Assembly: GCA_964539805.1 (NCBI GenBank)
Contig: CAZIKN010000022.1
Location: 1-54,912, forward strand
Origin: M3007 sp964539805
GTDB taxonomy: Bacteria > Bacteroidota > Bacteroidia > Chitinophagales > Saprospiraceae
Direction: 5' to 3'
Length of the DNA: 54,912 bases
Shown here: positions 35,223-44,174 of the stretch, one piece after another
How the letters are laid out: each line of letters opens with the position of its first letter
Position numbering within the stretch: position 1 is the stretch's first letter
Position numbers and translations under genes: made by a program
The notes under the pieces: model-generated
What the model saw: the letters and a program-made list of their open reading frames with translations, nothing else
What the model was told of the DNA's origin: nothing
Database searches by the model: none

Positions 35223-35911
35223 GTTCTTAGTTCCAGGGCCAATTTATCCATATCCCGCACCAAAAGTCGGCTCCGATTAAAGGTAAGCAGTTTCTTAAAC
35301 CTCAGGTCATTCAGGGTTGTGGTCACGGTTTGTCGGCTGGTTGCCGTCAGGTTGGCAATTTCCTGATGGGTGATAAAATTGCGAACAACCCACTCATAAC
35401 CCACGCGCTGTCCTTTTTTCTGGGTCAGCTGGATTAAAAATTCAACTATCCTGCTGCGGCTATCTTTAAATACGAGTGCTTCTAAGCGGCGCTCCATATC
35501 CAATTGGCGGGCAGCGAATACGCGCATAAAAAAAAGACTCAGCTCATTACGCTCCACCATCAGGCTGCGCAATTCATCTAAGTTGACCACACAGGCCAAT
35601 GTATCTTCCATTGCTGTGGCGAAATCATGCCTTTTTTCCTCCCCAAGCACGGCCAATTCTCCGAACACCTCGCCACGCCCCAAAATGGCTTTGGTAATTT
35701 CCTTTCCCTCCTCATTCATCACCGATATTTTGATGCGACCCTCTGTGATGAAAAAAATACGATCGGAAAGATCCTTGGGCATGTAGATAGGTTCGTTTTT
35801 TTTAAACTTTACATGCCGATGTTTGGCCATACGGGCTTCATCTCCCAATTTGTTGGGACAAAGCAAATGTGTAACATCAATATTTTCCAAATGCCAAAAG
35901 GCCTGTTGCAT
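35219..35911 (-). CDS. Crp/Fnr-family transcriptional regulator
   Basis: A 230-residue regulator with an N-terminal cyclic-nucleotide-binding-like beta roll (about 30-130, with LGRGEVFGELAVLGEEKRHDF) and a C-terminal winged helix (HQEIANLTATSRQTVTTTLNDLR, about 185-208). No Fe-S cysteine cluster of the Fnr type is visible. The roll motif GELAVL is close to the cAMP-binding consensus, but the phosphate-binding Arg-Ser/Thr pair is replaced. The ATG at 35911 is taken as start; one at 35959 is possible. It is first in the operon with the GDSL, MBOAT and SGNH genes and probably regulates them. Confidence 0.9.
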   Translation of the reverse strand: MQQAFWHLENIDVTHLLCPNKLGDEARMAKHRHVKFKKNEPIYMPKDLSDRIFFITEGRIKISVMNEEGKEITKAILGRGEVFGELAVLGEEKRHDFATAMEDTLACVVNLDELRSLMVERNELSLFFMRVFAARQLDMERRLEALVFKDSRSRIVEFLIQLTQKKGQRVGYEWVVRNFITHQEIANLTATSRQTVTTTLNDLRFKKLLTFNRSRLLVRDMDKLALELRT

Positions 35912-36195
35912 AAGTATTGAATTTGATCGGCTTAGCTCGCCGAGCGCTGAAAAAGGCATGAATTACCCGCCACAAATTTCTGTAAAAAATTTTTGTTTGC
36001 CATCCATGAATTGCGCAGTGAAATATCCTAAGTATTATTTTGTACCTCCCATAAGTACAGATGCTCTTCCTTTTATCGGAGAAAAAAGCACTTTTGGCAA
36101 TTATTCCCATCAATCATGTAGTTTTCTATGCTATTGGTGGTATTTGTCCTATTTTTGCGCCGCTTTTTGAAAAACCAAAAAGTACTACATTGACA

Positions 36196-38073
36196 ATGGA
36201 AGAAAAACAGAGTAATATCAGTACCTACATCGGCATGGGCCTAATTTTTTTGCTCATGTACATGTGGATGCTGTATTCCAAACCACCAGAAAAGGTGCAG
36301 CAAACACCAGATCAGGCACAAACTACCCAAACTACACCTGATCAGAGCACGCAAACCGCCGCGGCACCCAATAACCCGGCATCCCCGGCAATCAACAATG
36401 ATTCCACCCTTAATGCCCAACTGTTGATGCGTTATGGCGCTTTCGCAACAGCTGCTACCGGAAGCGAACAAACAGAAGTATTGGAGAATGAACTTGTTCG
36501 CATTACCTTTACCAGTAAAGGTGCCCGAATAAAAGAGGTGTTTCTAAAAAAATATCAAAAAGTCAGCTCGGATTCCGCCCACAATGATATCAAAAGCCCG
36601 CTTAGATTGCTGGAGGATGAAAAGAATGTGTTTGGCTATGACATGACGGTGCAAGGTGCTATTTCAAAAGTAAACACCGCTGATCTTTATTTTACCCCCT
36701 CCAAGTCGGGCAATACCCTTAGTTTCCGCGCAGATGCCGGCCAAGGTCGTTACTTAGAACAGGTGTACACCTTGAGCGCTGATAACTACCAATTGGATTA
36801 CAGCATAGGTGGCAACGGCCTAAACAGCGTACTGACCCAAAACCAGCTGCAACTCCTTTGGGTAAACCATTTGGACAAATTGGAAAAAAACCAAGAGTAT
36901 GAGCGCACCATGTCCTCGGTTTATTTCAAGGAGACGGAAGGGAAAGCAGACTATTGCAACTGTCGTGAGGATGCCACCGAAAATCTGGGCAGTAAACCGA
37001 TACAGTGGTTTTCGCACTCCAATCAGTTTTTTAACACCTCCATTGTCGCACAGAATTTTCAATTCAAGGAATTTACGGGTGAAACGCGCATGCTCAGCAA
37101 CGGAGACCCGGATCTGAAATTGCTGAAATCCAGCGCCATAGTGCCCTTGGACAATATGCCAGCGCGAATGGTGATTTACTCCGGCCCCAACGAGTTTGAT
37201 CGTCTTCGCGCCTATAACAATGATTTACAGGATATTATACCTTTTGGCGCCAGTATATTTGGCGGCATTAACCGTTGGGTTATTCACCCCATCCTGGAAA
37301 TGCTATCCATGCTTTTCAGCAACAAGGGTATCGTGATCCTTATGCTTACGCTATTGGTTAAGCTGTTGGTGTATCCGCTTACCTACCGTATGGTACTAAG
37401 CCAGGCCAAAATGTCGGCCTTGAAGCCTCGCTTGGATGCTTTGCGCAAAAAATTTGGTGATGACCAGCAGGCCATGAGCATGGAAACCATGAAGGTGTAC
37501 AGCGAATACAAGGTAAACCCACTCGGCGGGTGTTTGCCCATCTTGCTCCAAATGCCCGTATGGTTTGCACTGTACCGCTTCTTCCCGGCAGCTATTGAAT
37601 TCCGCCAAGCGGGTTTCCTTTGGGCTACTGACCTTTCCAGTTATGATGTGGCCCTTGTGCTGCCATTTTCCATGCCCGGCTTTGGCACCCACATCAGTGC
37701 CTTTACGCTCATCTGGGTCGTCACCACACTTTGGTACACCTGGTACAACATGAAACAGATGGATATGAGTGCCATGCAAAGCAGCGAGCAAATGAAAATC
37801 ATGAAGTGGATGCAGTACCTGATGCCTGTCATGTTTATGTTCTTCTTCAACAGCTTCGCGTCAGGTCTTACCCTTTACCTTTGCTTCAGCAATATTCTGA
37901 ATATCGCCCAAACTATCGTGACCAAACGGTACCTGATTGACAATGATAAAATTTTGGCCAAATTGGAGGAAAATAAAAACAAAGGGCCAAAACCTGGTGG
38001 TTTCCGCGAACGCTTGGAGCAGGCCATGAAGGAACAGGAAAGGATGAAACAGGAAAAGGCGAAGAAGAAATGA
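36196..38073 (+). CDS. yidC: Membrane protein insertase YidC
   Basis: A 625-residue insertase of the inner membrane. TM1 is at about residues 9-25, followed by a Pro/Gln/Thr-rich linker and the periplasmic beta-sandwich domain (about 80-340). The conserved C-terminal core starts near residue 365. It includes VKLLVYPLTYRM, the cytoplasmic helical hairpin (SALKPRLDALRKKFGDD), and further TM segments to about 590. A Lys-rich tail of about 40 residues follows. The start at 36196 (MEEKQSNISTYIGMG) is chosen as the sequence before it does not match the family. A terminator follows closely. Confidence 0.96.
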   Translation: MEEKQSNISTYIGMGLIFLLMYMWMLYSKPPEKVQQTPDQAQTTQTTPDQSTQTAAAPNNPASPAINNDSTLNAQLLMRYGAFATAATGSEQTEVLENELVRITFTSKGARIKEVFLKKYQKVSSDSAHNDIKSPLRLLEDEKNVFGYDMTVQGAISKVNTADLYFTPSKSGNTLSFRADAGQGRYLEQVYTLSADNYQLDYSIGGNGLNSVLTQNQLQLLWVNHLDKLEKNQEYERTMSSVYFKETEGKADYCNCREDATENLGSKPIQWFSHSNQFFNTSIVAQNFQFKEFTGETRMLSNGDPDLKLLKSSAIVPLDNMPARMVIYSGPNEFDRLRAYNNDLQDIIPFGASIFGGINRWVIHPILEMLSMLFSNKGIVILMLTLLVKLLVYPLTYRMVLSQAKMSALKPRLDALRKKFGDDQQAMSMETMKVYSEYKVNPLGGCLPILLQMPVWFALYRFFPAAIEFRQAGFLWATDLSSYDVALVLPFSMPGFGTHISAFTLIWVVTTLWYTWYNMKQMDMSAMQSSEQMKIMKWMQYLMPVMFMFFFNSFASGLTLYLCFSNILNIAQTIVTKRYLIDNDKILAKLEENKNKGPKPGGFRERLEQAMKEQERMKQEKAKKK

Positions 38074-38102
38074 TGAATGATGAGAGATGAATGATGAGGT
38101 AT

Positions 38103-38146
38103 AAAAAAACAGGGTATCGGCTTGGGGCTGGTACCCTGTTTTTTTT
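38103..38146. terminator. Bidirectional intrinsic terminator after yidC
   Basis: AAAAAAACAGGGTA (38103-38116) pairs with TACCCTGTTTTTTTT (38132-38146) around a G-rich loop. The T-run of eight makes it a good terminator for yidC, and the A-run on the other side lets it work for the minus strand too. Confidence 0.85.
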
Positions 38147-38191
38147 GTTCACCCATTCCTAATTCTACTTTGTCACTTTAAAAAATCTACA

Positions 38192-38280
38192 AAATCTGTG
38201 CTGCTTGCATCTGTGTCATCTGTGTTCTAATGTTTTGCGCAATGGCACACAGATGACACAGATGCAAGCAGCACAGATTT
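38192..38280. repeat. Perfect 34-bp inverted repeat with 21-nt loop
   Basis: Arms at 38192-38225 and 38247-38280 are exact reverse complements (ACACAGATGACACAGATGCA type) with 21 bases between. It lies in the gap between yidC and the convergent TPR-like gene, after the yidC terminator. A long perfect stem like this suggests a recently copied mobile hairpin element or a structured transcript end. Confidence 0.92.
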
Positions 38281-38318
38281 GAACGGATGCTTTTCGAACC
38301 TAATCTGACAAACTAGAA

Positions 38319-39191
38319 CTAAAACAGCCCTTTTGCGCGGCTTATGAGCTCTTTTCTTAAATCTTCGTCGCTTTTCCCGGAGTAGCCCACACCGATCAAG
38401 ATATGCTCCTGACCGAACAATATTATTCTCGGCACCGCCAGGCCCTTATCATCTGGTGCGAACCGGGCATTTTGAATTCCTTCTTTTAGGGCTTGTTTTG
38501 CAACAGGTTCAGTGTGTTTTTTACAGAGCAATGAAAAGGTAAATGCTTGATGCCGTTGTGCATCCATGCAAAAAAAGTGTGGCATCATTTCCTGAATGGC
38601 CATTGAACTATCCCCTTTGGTCAGGTACACCTCGGCCTTAAGCTTAGACAAAAAAGCCCATTCCATAAACATCCCGTTTACACATCCGCCATAATTTGGC
38701 ATAAAGTTCTTTTTTGCTATATCCACACAAATTATCGCGCTATCATACAGGCCAGTATAAGTGTATGCTTTGTGCAGGTTAAGGCATGCTTTGTACTTTA
38801 ATTCTCTTGGTGGCAAGGATAAAACCAACTGACGATTGTTCCATATTTCCGAGGGGCATATCCGTTCCATTTTGGGAGAGTACAATGCACCTTTTTGATA
38901 ATTTTCGGCATCTGTATCTTTCAATTTTATAATATCCCAAAGTGTTTTTTGCGCTTTTTTGTATGCTTTCTTTTGTAGTAGAATAATGCCAGAGGCGAGT
39001 TTTAATTCTTCTGACAATGCGCTTTGGGGATTTTTAGACTGAAATTGTTCAAGCAATTTCAAACTCTTGTCTAATTGAAAATGACAATATGCCACATTGG
39101 CACTATCCAGCAGGTGATAGCTTGTCCTTTCCTGTGCCGCTATCTTACAAAAATTTAGTAAACACAGTACAGAAATGATTTTGATTTGCAT
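38319..39191 (-). CDS. Exported TPR-like protein of unknown function
   Basis: A 290-residue protein with a signal peptide (MQIKIISVLCLLNFCKIAAQ, chosen start at 39191). The mature part is helical with alternating patterns like tetratricopeptide repeats (SANVAYCHFQLDKSLKLLEQF; LASGIILLQKKAYKKAQKTL). It carries several cysteines. I do not recognise a family beyond the TPR-like form. The C-terminal residues (YSGKSDEDLRKELISRAKGLF) resemble an amphipathic end helix. It is convergent with yidC and divergent from uvrA. Confidence 0.72.
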   Translation of the reverse strand: MQIKIISVLCLLNFCKIAAQERTSYHLLDSANVAYCHFQLDKSLKLLEQFQSKNPQSALSEELKLASGIILLQKKAYKKAQKTLWDIIKLKDTDAENYQKGALYSPKMERICPSEIWNNRQLVLSLPPRELKYKACLNLHKAYTYTGLYDSAIICVDIAKKNFMPNYGGCVNGMFMEWAFLSKLKAEVYLTKGDSSMAIQEMMPHFFCMDAQRHQAFTFSLLCKKHTEPVAKQALKEGIQNARFAPDDKGLAVPRIILFGQEHILIGVGYSGKSDEDLRKELISRAKGLF

Positions 39192-39312
39192 GAGCGCAAG
39201 GTTTTCCCCCACAAAACGCAAAATCGAAGTGTGTAGTGCCGCAATTTATGTGATTTATAAGTTTAGCATACTTTACAATTAAAACTTTTTATTTTAAATT
39301 AAAAACTTGTGC

Positions 39313-39320
39313 TACATTTG
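39313..39320 (+). promoter_or_regulatory. Candidate -7 element TACATTTG for uvrA
   Basis: TACATTTGCGG fits TAnnTTTG and lies 51 bases upstream of the uvrA ATG, in an AT-rich stretch that suits a promoter. Confidence 0.55.
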
Positions 39321-39371
39321 CGGTTTGCAAAAAATCCAGTTTTGGATACCCAAGCCTGAGATCCCTCAACC

Positions 39372-42227
39372 ATGGCAAAGAAGACCGTACAACAAACAGA
39401 AACCGGCCCTACGTTTATCGAAATCATAGGAGCCAGAGCGCACAACCTCAAAAATGTGGATGTCCGTATTCCCCGTAACCAGTTGGTGGTCATTACAGGG
39501 GTGAGCGGGTCCGGCAAAAGCTCCCTGGCTTTTGACACCATTTATGCCGAAGGACAGCGCCGCTTTATGGAGACGCTTAGCAGTTATGCCCGGCAGTTTA
39601 TAGGCGAAATGGAAAGGCCGGATGTGGAGCAAATCAGTGGCCTTAGCGCAGTCATCAGTATTGAACAAAAAACAACAGGCCGCAACCCCCGCTCTACCGT
39701 AGGCACGGTAACTGAAGTGTATGATTTTTTACGCCTGCTCTTTGCCCGTGCCGGAGAAGCCTATTCCTACAATACCGGCAAAAAAATGGTGAAATATACG
39801 GAGGAGCAAATTGTAGCAAACATCCTTGAACGGTTTCACCAACAGCCTATTAGCATTTTGGCTCCTATTGTGCGCTCGCGCAAGGGGCACTACCGCGAAT
39901 TGTTTGAGCAAATCAGAAAACAAGGCTATACCAAGGTGCGCGTGGATGGTGAAATCATGGAAATCACCCCGGGCCTACAGGTTGACCGCTACAAAATCCA
40001 CGATATAGAAGCCGTCATTGACCGCCTGAAAGTAGGCGATGACCATACAGAACGCATTACGGAAAGTGTACGATTGGGTATGCGCATGGGCGATGGCATG
40101 GTCATGGTGAACGCCAACCCCTCCGAGGGGGAGACCAACGCCGTTTTCTCCCGAAACCTTATGTGCGCCGATACAGGACTTTCCTATGAGGAGCCTTCTC
40201 CCAATACTTTTTCCTTTAATTCACCTTATGGCATGTGCCCTCATTGCAAGGGCTTGGGAGAAATCCACGAAGTGGATATGGCACGCATAATACCTGATAA
40301 AACGAAGAATATTAATGAAATAGGCATTGTGCCATTGGGTGAGGTGCGCGATAATATGCTGTTTAAGCAATTGCGTAATCTAGCCAAAAAACACAATTTC
40401 TCCTTCAGTACCCCTATTGCAGAAATACCGGAAGCCGCCATGCAGACCCTGCTTTATGGCGGTGATGAGGAACTGAAAGTTGACCTCACCTGGGGCGGCG
40501 ACGAGTGGAGCTACAATCTGGCTTATGATGGCCTTGTCAATATGCTAAAACGCTGGTATTCAGATACCACAAGCGAAAAAATAAGACAATGGGCCGAAGA
40601 TTTTATGACAGTTGCAGAATGCCCCGAATGTCAGGGTACCCGCTTGCGAAAAGAAAGCTTGTGGTTTAAAATTGCAGACAGAAATATAGCTGAGTTGGCA
40701 GAAATGGGCCTGTCAGACCTTTATACCGCACTTGAAAACGTAGAAGCAAACATGAGCGAGCGCCAGCGAGCCATCGCCAAAGATGTTTTAAAGGAAATTC
40801 GCTTCCGCCTGGTGTTTTTGTTGCAGGTTGGCTTGGACTACCTGGCTCTCAACCGCCCGGCACGTACCCTTTCCGGCGGCGAAAGCCAACGCATTCGCCT
40901 GGCAACCCAGATAGGTAGCCAACTTACAGGCATTACCTACATTCTGGATGAGCCCAGCATAGGGCTGCACCAGCGGGATAACCAACGCCTCATCTCGGCC
41001 CTAAAAAACCTGCGAGACATTGGCAACTCCGTCCTTGTGGTGGAACATGACCGCGATATTATGCTGGAATCGGATTATTTGATTGATCTGGGCCCCGGTG
41101 CCGGCAAACATGGCGGTGAAATCGTGGACATCGGTACCCCTTCCGAATTTCTGAAAAACCCCACTAAAACCAGCGATTACTTGGCCGGGCGGACCCAAAT
41201 GGAGCTTCCTGCTAAAAGGCGAACCGGAAATGGCCAGTGGTTCGAGTTGCTGGGCTGCACCGGGCACAACCTCAAGGATGTATCCCTGCGTTTGCCCCTC
41301 GGTACTTTTACTTGCATCACAGGGGTGAGCGGCTCGGGCAAAAGCAGCCTTATAAACGAAACCCTTTTCCCCATTCTTCAACAGCACTTTTACAATAGTC
41401 TGCGACGCCCCTTGGCATACCGTGAAGTTCAAGGACTTGATTTTTTAGATAAAGTAATTGAAATTGACCAAAGCCCTATCGGGCGCACGCCCAGGAGCAA
41501 TCCTGCCACTTACACCAATGTTTTTGGCGATATCCGAAAAATATTTTCTGATTTGCCGGAAGCAAAAATCAGGGGCTACGCTCCCGGTCGTTTTTCTTTT
41601 AACGTAAAGGGGGGGCGCTGCGAAGTCTGTGAGGGTGCAGGCCTTCGCACCATAGAAATGAATTTTTTGCCTGATGTTCAGGTACACTGCGAGCGCTGTC
41701 AGGGCCGCCGTTACAACCGTGAAACCTTGGAAGTGCTGTACAAGGGAAAAAGTATCAGTGATGTATTGGATATGACCATCAATGAAGCCGTTGTTTTCTT
41801 TGAGCCTATCCCTTCCATCTATCGCAAAATCAAAACATTACAAGACGTAGGTTTGGGGTATATAACGCTTGGCCAACAAGCCACCACCCTGAGCGGAGGC
41901 GAAGCGCAACGGGTTAAATTAGCAGAGGAACTCTCCAAAAAAGATACCGGTCGCACCATCTATATTCTGGATGAACCTACTACCGGACTCCATTTTGAGG
42001 ATGTTCGCCAATTGCTGACCGTACTCAATCGCCTTGTTGAAAAAGGCAATACCGTTGTAGTCATTGAGCACAACCTTGATGTCATCAAAATGGCAGATTA
42101 TATTGTGGACATTGGCCCCGAAGGTGGTCATCGGGGAGGCAATATCGTATGTGCCGGCACTCCTGAAGAGGTGGCCAAAACAAAAGGAAGCTGGACGGGT
42201 GAATTTTTAATGAAAGAACTCGCGTAG
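39372..42227 (+). CDS. uvrA: Excinuclease ABC subunit A
   Basis: A 951-residue damage-recognition ATPase of nucleotide excision repair. Two ABC domains are present: Walker A motifs GVSGSGKSS at residues 43-51 and again near 650, with signature motifs LSGGESQRIRLA and LSGGEAQRVKLA. Zinc-binding cysteine pairs are seen in CPHCKGLGE, CPECQG and CEVCEG…CERCQG. The length is normal. The ATG at 39372 fits, with a good -7 motif upstream. Confidence 0.98.
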   Translation: MAKKTVQQTETGPTFIEIIGARAHNLKNVDVRIPRNQLVVITGVSGSGKSSLAFDTIYAEGQRRFMETLSSYARQFIGEMERPDVEQISGLSAVISIEQKTTGRNPRSTVGTVTEVYDFLRLLFARAGEAYSYNTGKKMVKYTEEQIVANILERFHQQPISILAPIVRSRKGHYRELFEQIRKQGYTKVRVDGEIMEITPGLQVDRYKIHDIEAVIDRLKVGDDHTERITESVRLGMRMGDGMVMVNANPSEGETNAVFSRNLMCADTGLSYEEPSPNTFSFNSPYGMCPHCKGLGEIHEVDMARIIPDKTKNINEIGIVPLGEVRDNMLFKQLRNLAKKHNFSFSTPIAEIPEAAMQTLLYGGDEELKVDLTWGGDEWSYNLAYDGLVNMLKRWYSDTTSEKIRQWAEDFMTVAECPECQGTRLRKESLWFKIADRNIAELAEMGLSDLYTALENVEANMSERQRAIAKDVLKEIRFRLVFLLQVGLDYLALNRPARTLSGGESQRIRLATQIGSQLTGITYILDEPSIGLHQRDNQRLISALKNLRDIGNSVLVVEHDRDIMLESDYLIDLGPGAGKHGGEIVDIGTPSEFLKNPTKTSDYLAGRTQMELPAKRRTGNGQWFELLGCTGHNLKDVSLRLPLGTFTCITGVSGSGKSSLINETLFPILQQHFYNSLRRPLAYREVQGLDFLDKVIEIDQSPIGRTPRSNPATYTNVFGDIRKIFSDLPEAKIRGYAPGRFSFNVKGGRCEVCEGAGLRTIEMNFLPDVQVHCERCQGRRYNRETLEVLYKGKSISDVLDMTINEAVVFFEPIPSIYRKIKTLQDVGLGYITLGQQATTLSGGEAQRVKLAEELSKKDTGRTIYILDEPTTGLHFEDVRQLLTVLNRLVEKGNTVVVIEHNLDVIKMADYIVDIGPEGGHRGGNIVCAGTPEEVAKTKGSWTGEFLMKELA

Positions 42228-42258
42228 CTATTTACCATACAGACTAATTATATTACAT

Positions 42259-42996
42259 TTATGGGGCATGGTAAGTAGTTACGAATTCGCGTAAATAGCG
42301 CAACGCCGCTCGAATTTTTTGCGGCTCACTTTCCCAATATCCTCCCTCTAAACCCGCTATGGCTCGGACAGTTGGCATTTCATTTATCCTTGATTTAGCC
42401 GTCATATGATAATCCGTAGCGCGAGTGGTTTTAATGATTTCGGCTAAATTATCAAGGTTAATACCGGCTCCCGGCATTATCATGATTTGCCCTTGGGCAT
42501 ATTCTACCATTTGTTGGAGCAAAAACCGCCCTTCATAAGCCGTAGCAGCCTGCCCCGAACTCAATACCCGCCTAAAACCCAAGGCGATCAGTTGATCTAA
42601 TGCCTCAAAAGGATGAGGTGTAAAATCAAAGGCACGGTGACAAGTAAGCTCCAGCTCTTCGGCAGCCGATCGCATGGCCTTTAATGCCTGAAGATCAAGC
42701 TTGCCCGAGGGCTCTAAAGCACCAATGACCACACCAGCCACACCCAGCGAGCGGCAAACCCTGATATCTTCACACATCAGGTCAAGTTCCGAATCCGTAA
42801 AACAAAAATGACCTTCGCGAGGGCGGATCAGGACGTGTATCGGGATAGTCAGGGATTGTTTTGCCCGTTTGATCAGCCCGGCGGACGGGGTAAGCCCTCC
42901 TGATTCCAGTCCGCTGCACAATTCAATACGGGAGGCCCCTGCTGATTGGGCCGCAAGCGCTGATTGCAGGTTGGCAGCGCAAATTTCGAGTTCCAT
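42259..42996 (-). CDS. cutC: CutC-family copper homeostasis protein
   Basis: A 245-residue TIM-barrel protein of the CutC family, reported to affect copper tolerance in other bacteria. The start MELEICAANLQSALAAQ, then GASRIELCSGLESGGLTPS and the stretch HVLIRPREGHFCF are typical. The ATG at 42996 is chosen because a -7 promoter motif lies at 43028-43035, so an upstream ATG at 43053 would be outside the transcript. Convergent with uvrA. Confidence 0.93.
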   Translation of the reverse strand: MELEICAANLQSALAAQSAGASRIELCSGLESGGLTPSAGLIKRAKQSLTIPIHVLIRPREGHFCFTDSELDLMCEDIRVCRSLGVAGVVIGALEPSGKLDLQALKAMRSAAEELELTCHRAFDFTPHPFEALDQLIALGFRRVLSSGQAATAYEGRFLLQQMVEYAQGQIMIMPGAGINLDNLAEIIKTTRATDYHMTAKSRINEMPTVRAIAGLEGGYWESEPQKIRAALRYLREFVTTYHAP

Positions 42997-43027
42997 AAAT
43001 GAGGTTGTTGCTAAAAATGAGATAGGG

Positions 43028-43035
43028 CAAAGGTA
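43028..43035 (-). promoter_or_regulatory. Candidate -7 element TACCTTTG for cutC
   Basis: Minus-strand TACCTTTG lies 31 bases upstream of the cutC ATG. A TTTG at 43051-43054 (15-nt spacer) could be the -33 element and coincides with the T-run of the terminator next to it. This decides the cutC start. Confidence 0.6.
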
Positions 43036-43051
43036 GGGTTCGGGTAGGTAC

Positions 43052-43082
43052 AAAAAAAACGCGCCGCTCTTTTGCGGCGCGT
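43052..43082 (-). terminator. Strong intrinsic terminator with no assigned upstream gene
   Basis: On the minus strand, ACGCGCCGC (43082-43074) pairs with GCGGCGCGT (43067-43059) around a 6-nt loop and is followed by eight T. It is a textbook terminator for minus-strand transcription. The nearest minus-strand gene upstream ends at 43511, more than 400 bases away, so a short untranslated transcript may end here. Confidence 0.8.
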
Positions 43083-43510
43083 CGGTTTCCCGTATATAAT
43101 CTCATGAAAAGTTGCAAAGTTGTGTGTCAATAACTACCGTTTTCTCTTATATCGTAACCGCTTCTCTTTATTGACAGTACAAAAGTGCAGCTGGTTGTAC
43201 CACATGCAAAGAACATAATTTCTAATTTGTTGAATATTTTGACGCTTCTTTTTTTTTATAAATCGTTTGTTTTTGGATCAAAATGTCGTTATTTATCTGT
43301 TTTATGGCAATAGATTTTGAAAAAAACTTGTAAAAAATCAAGTTTTGTTGAAAAAAAATAATTAAAAACAGGTGAAATTTTTTTAAAAAAAATTTTTCTA
43401 CCCTAAAAAAAGTATTTTTTGACAGGCTCAAAAGGTCAAATTGAGAAAGCGGCGGCTTTTAAAAAGGATCGGTCTTAATCTTCGATTTTAGGGAGCCAAA
43501 GAAGGGGTAA
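43083..43510. other. AT-rich gap without a credible gene
   Basis: About 430 bases, very AT-rich between 43200 and 43420 with long runs of A and T. The only open frames are low-complexity (Lys, Phe, Ile). A partly palindromic stretch (TGCAGCTGGTTGTACCACATGCA without perfect pairing) lies near 43187. It may hold the promoter and body of a small minus-strand RNA ending at the terminator at 43052-43082, but I cannot identify a known RNA family. Confidence 0.45.
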
Positions 43511-44017
43511 TCATTTTCGGGCGGCATCACCCAGCCTGAAAACATCACTTATCGTAAGCATTCCGGTTTTTCTTTGAACGGCTACACCCTGGGCATTGAC
43601 AAAGAGGCTGGTGGGTAAAGTGCTGACCCCAAAAATATCAGCCATCCGCTTGCCATTGGGGGCATCAAAATCGGCACGGTAACTTAGAAAATGGGTATTG
43701 AGGTAATCGGCTACACTTTTTTGGCTGAATACTTCTTCTTCCATCACCTTGCAAGGAGCGCACCAATGAGCATAAAAGGTCAAAAAAACCATTTTCCCCT
43801 GTTTTTGGGCCTCTTCCAGCACGGGCATAAAGTATTCGCTTTCATACCAGCCTATGCCTTCCGGTGCAGGTTTTAACACGGGTTTGCCCGGAGCAGGTAC
43901 GTCCTGTTTGGTTACCCCAACTTTTGGCTGCGTACCGGGTGTCTGCCTGGGTTGGGAGGCACTGTGGCAAGCCAACGAACTCAAGGTAAGAAGACAAATA
44001 TATACGTATAATTTCAT
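43511..44017 (-). CDS. Thioredoxin-fold lipoprotein
   Basis: A 168-residue periplasmic lipoprotein. The signal MKLYVYICLLTLSSLAC gives Cys17 for lipidation. After a Pro/Lys/Thr-rich linker, the thioredoxin-like domain carries the redox motif WCAPCK in TFYAHWCAPCKVMEEEVF, and the cis-proline loop STLPTSLFV. It resembles the C-terminal DsbD-like or thioredoxin_7 type. Its likely role is thiol reduction or disulfide exchange in the periplasm. A minus-strand -7 motif lies 30 bases upstream. Confidence 0.88.
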   Translation of the reverse strand: MKLYVYICLLTLSSLACHSASQPRQTPGTQPKVGVTKQDVPAPGKPVLKPAPEGIGWYESEYFMPVLEEAQKQGKMVFLTFYAHWCAPCKVMEEEVFSQKSVADYLNTHFLSYRADFDAPNGKRMADIFGVSTLPTSLFVNAQGVAVQRKTGMLTISDVFRLGDAARK

Positions 44018-44046
44018 GCGTTTGATATTGACCGTAAAACAATCAA

Positions 44047-44054
44047 CAAACGTA
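44047..44054 (-). promoter_or_regulatory. Candidate -7 element TACGTTTG for the thioredoxin gene
   Basis: Minus-strand TACGTTTG matches TAnnTTTG, 30 bases upstream of the ATG at 44017. Confidence 0.5.
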
Positions 44055-44078
44055 CATATTGTATGTCATTGTGTTTAC

Positions 44079-44086
44079 TAACTTTG
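44079..44086 (+). promoter_or_regulatory. Candidate -7 element TAACTTTG for the aspartyl protease gene
   Basis: TAACTTTG matches TAnnTTTG and lies 88 bases upstream of the protease ATG. It is back to back with the thioredoxin promoter. Confidence 0.45.
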
Positions 44087-44174
44087 CTTTGATCAATTTT
44101 TAGCTGTCTATAACAGCGATAAAAAACGGGTCAACTCATTAAGAGCATGGCTATCCATCATTTTTTATTATGCT

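Noticed and set aside
43222..43431. 69-codon minus-strand frame in the AT-rich gap
   Set aside because: The translation is low-complexity Lys/Phe/Ile/Asn from A/T runs, without ribosome binding site or family resemblance.
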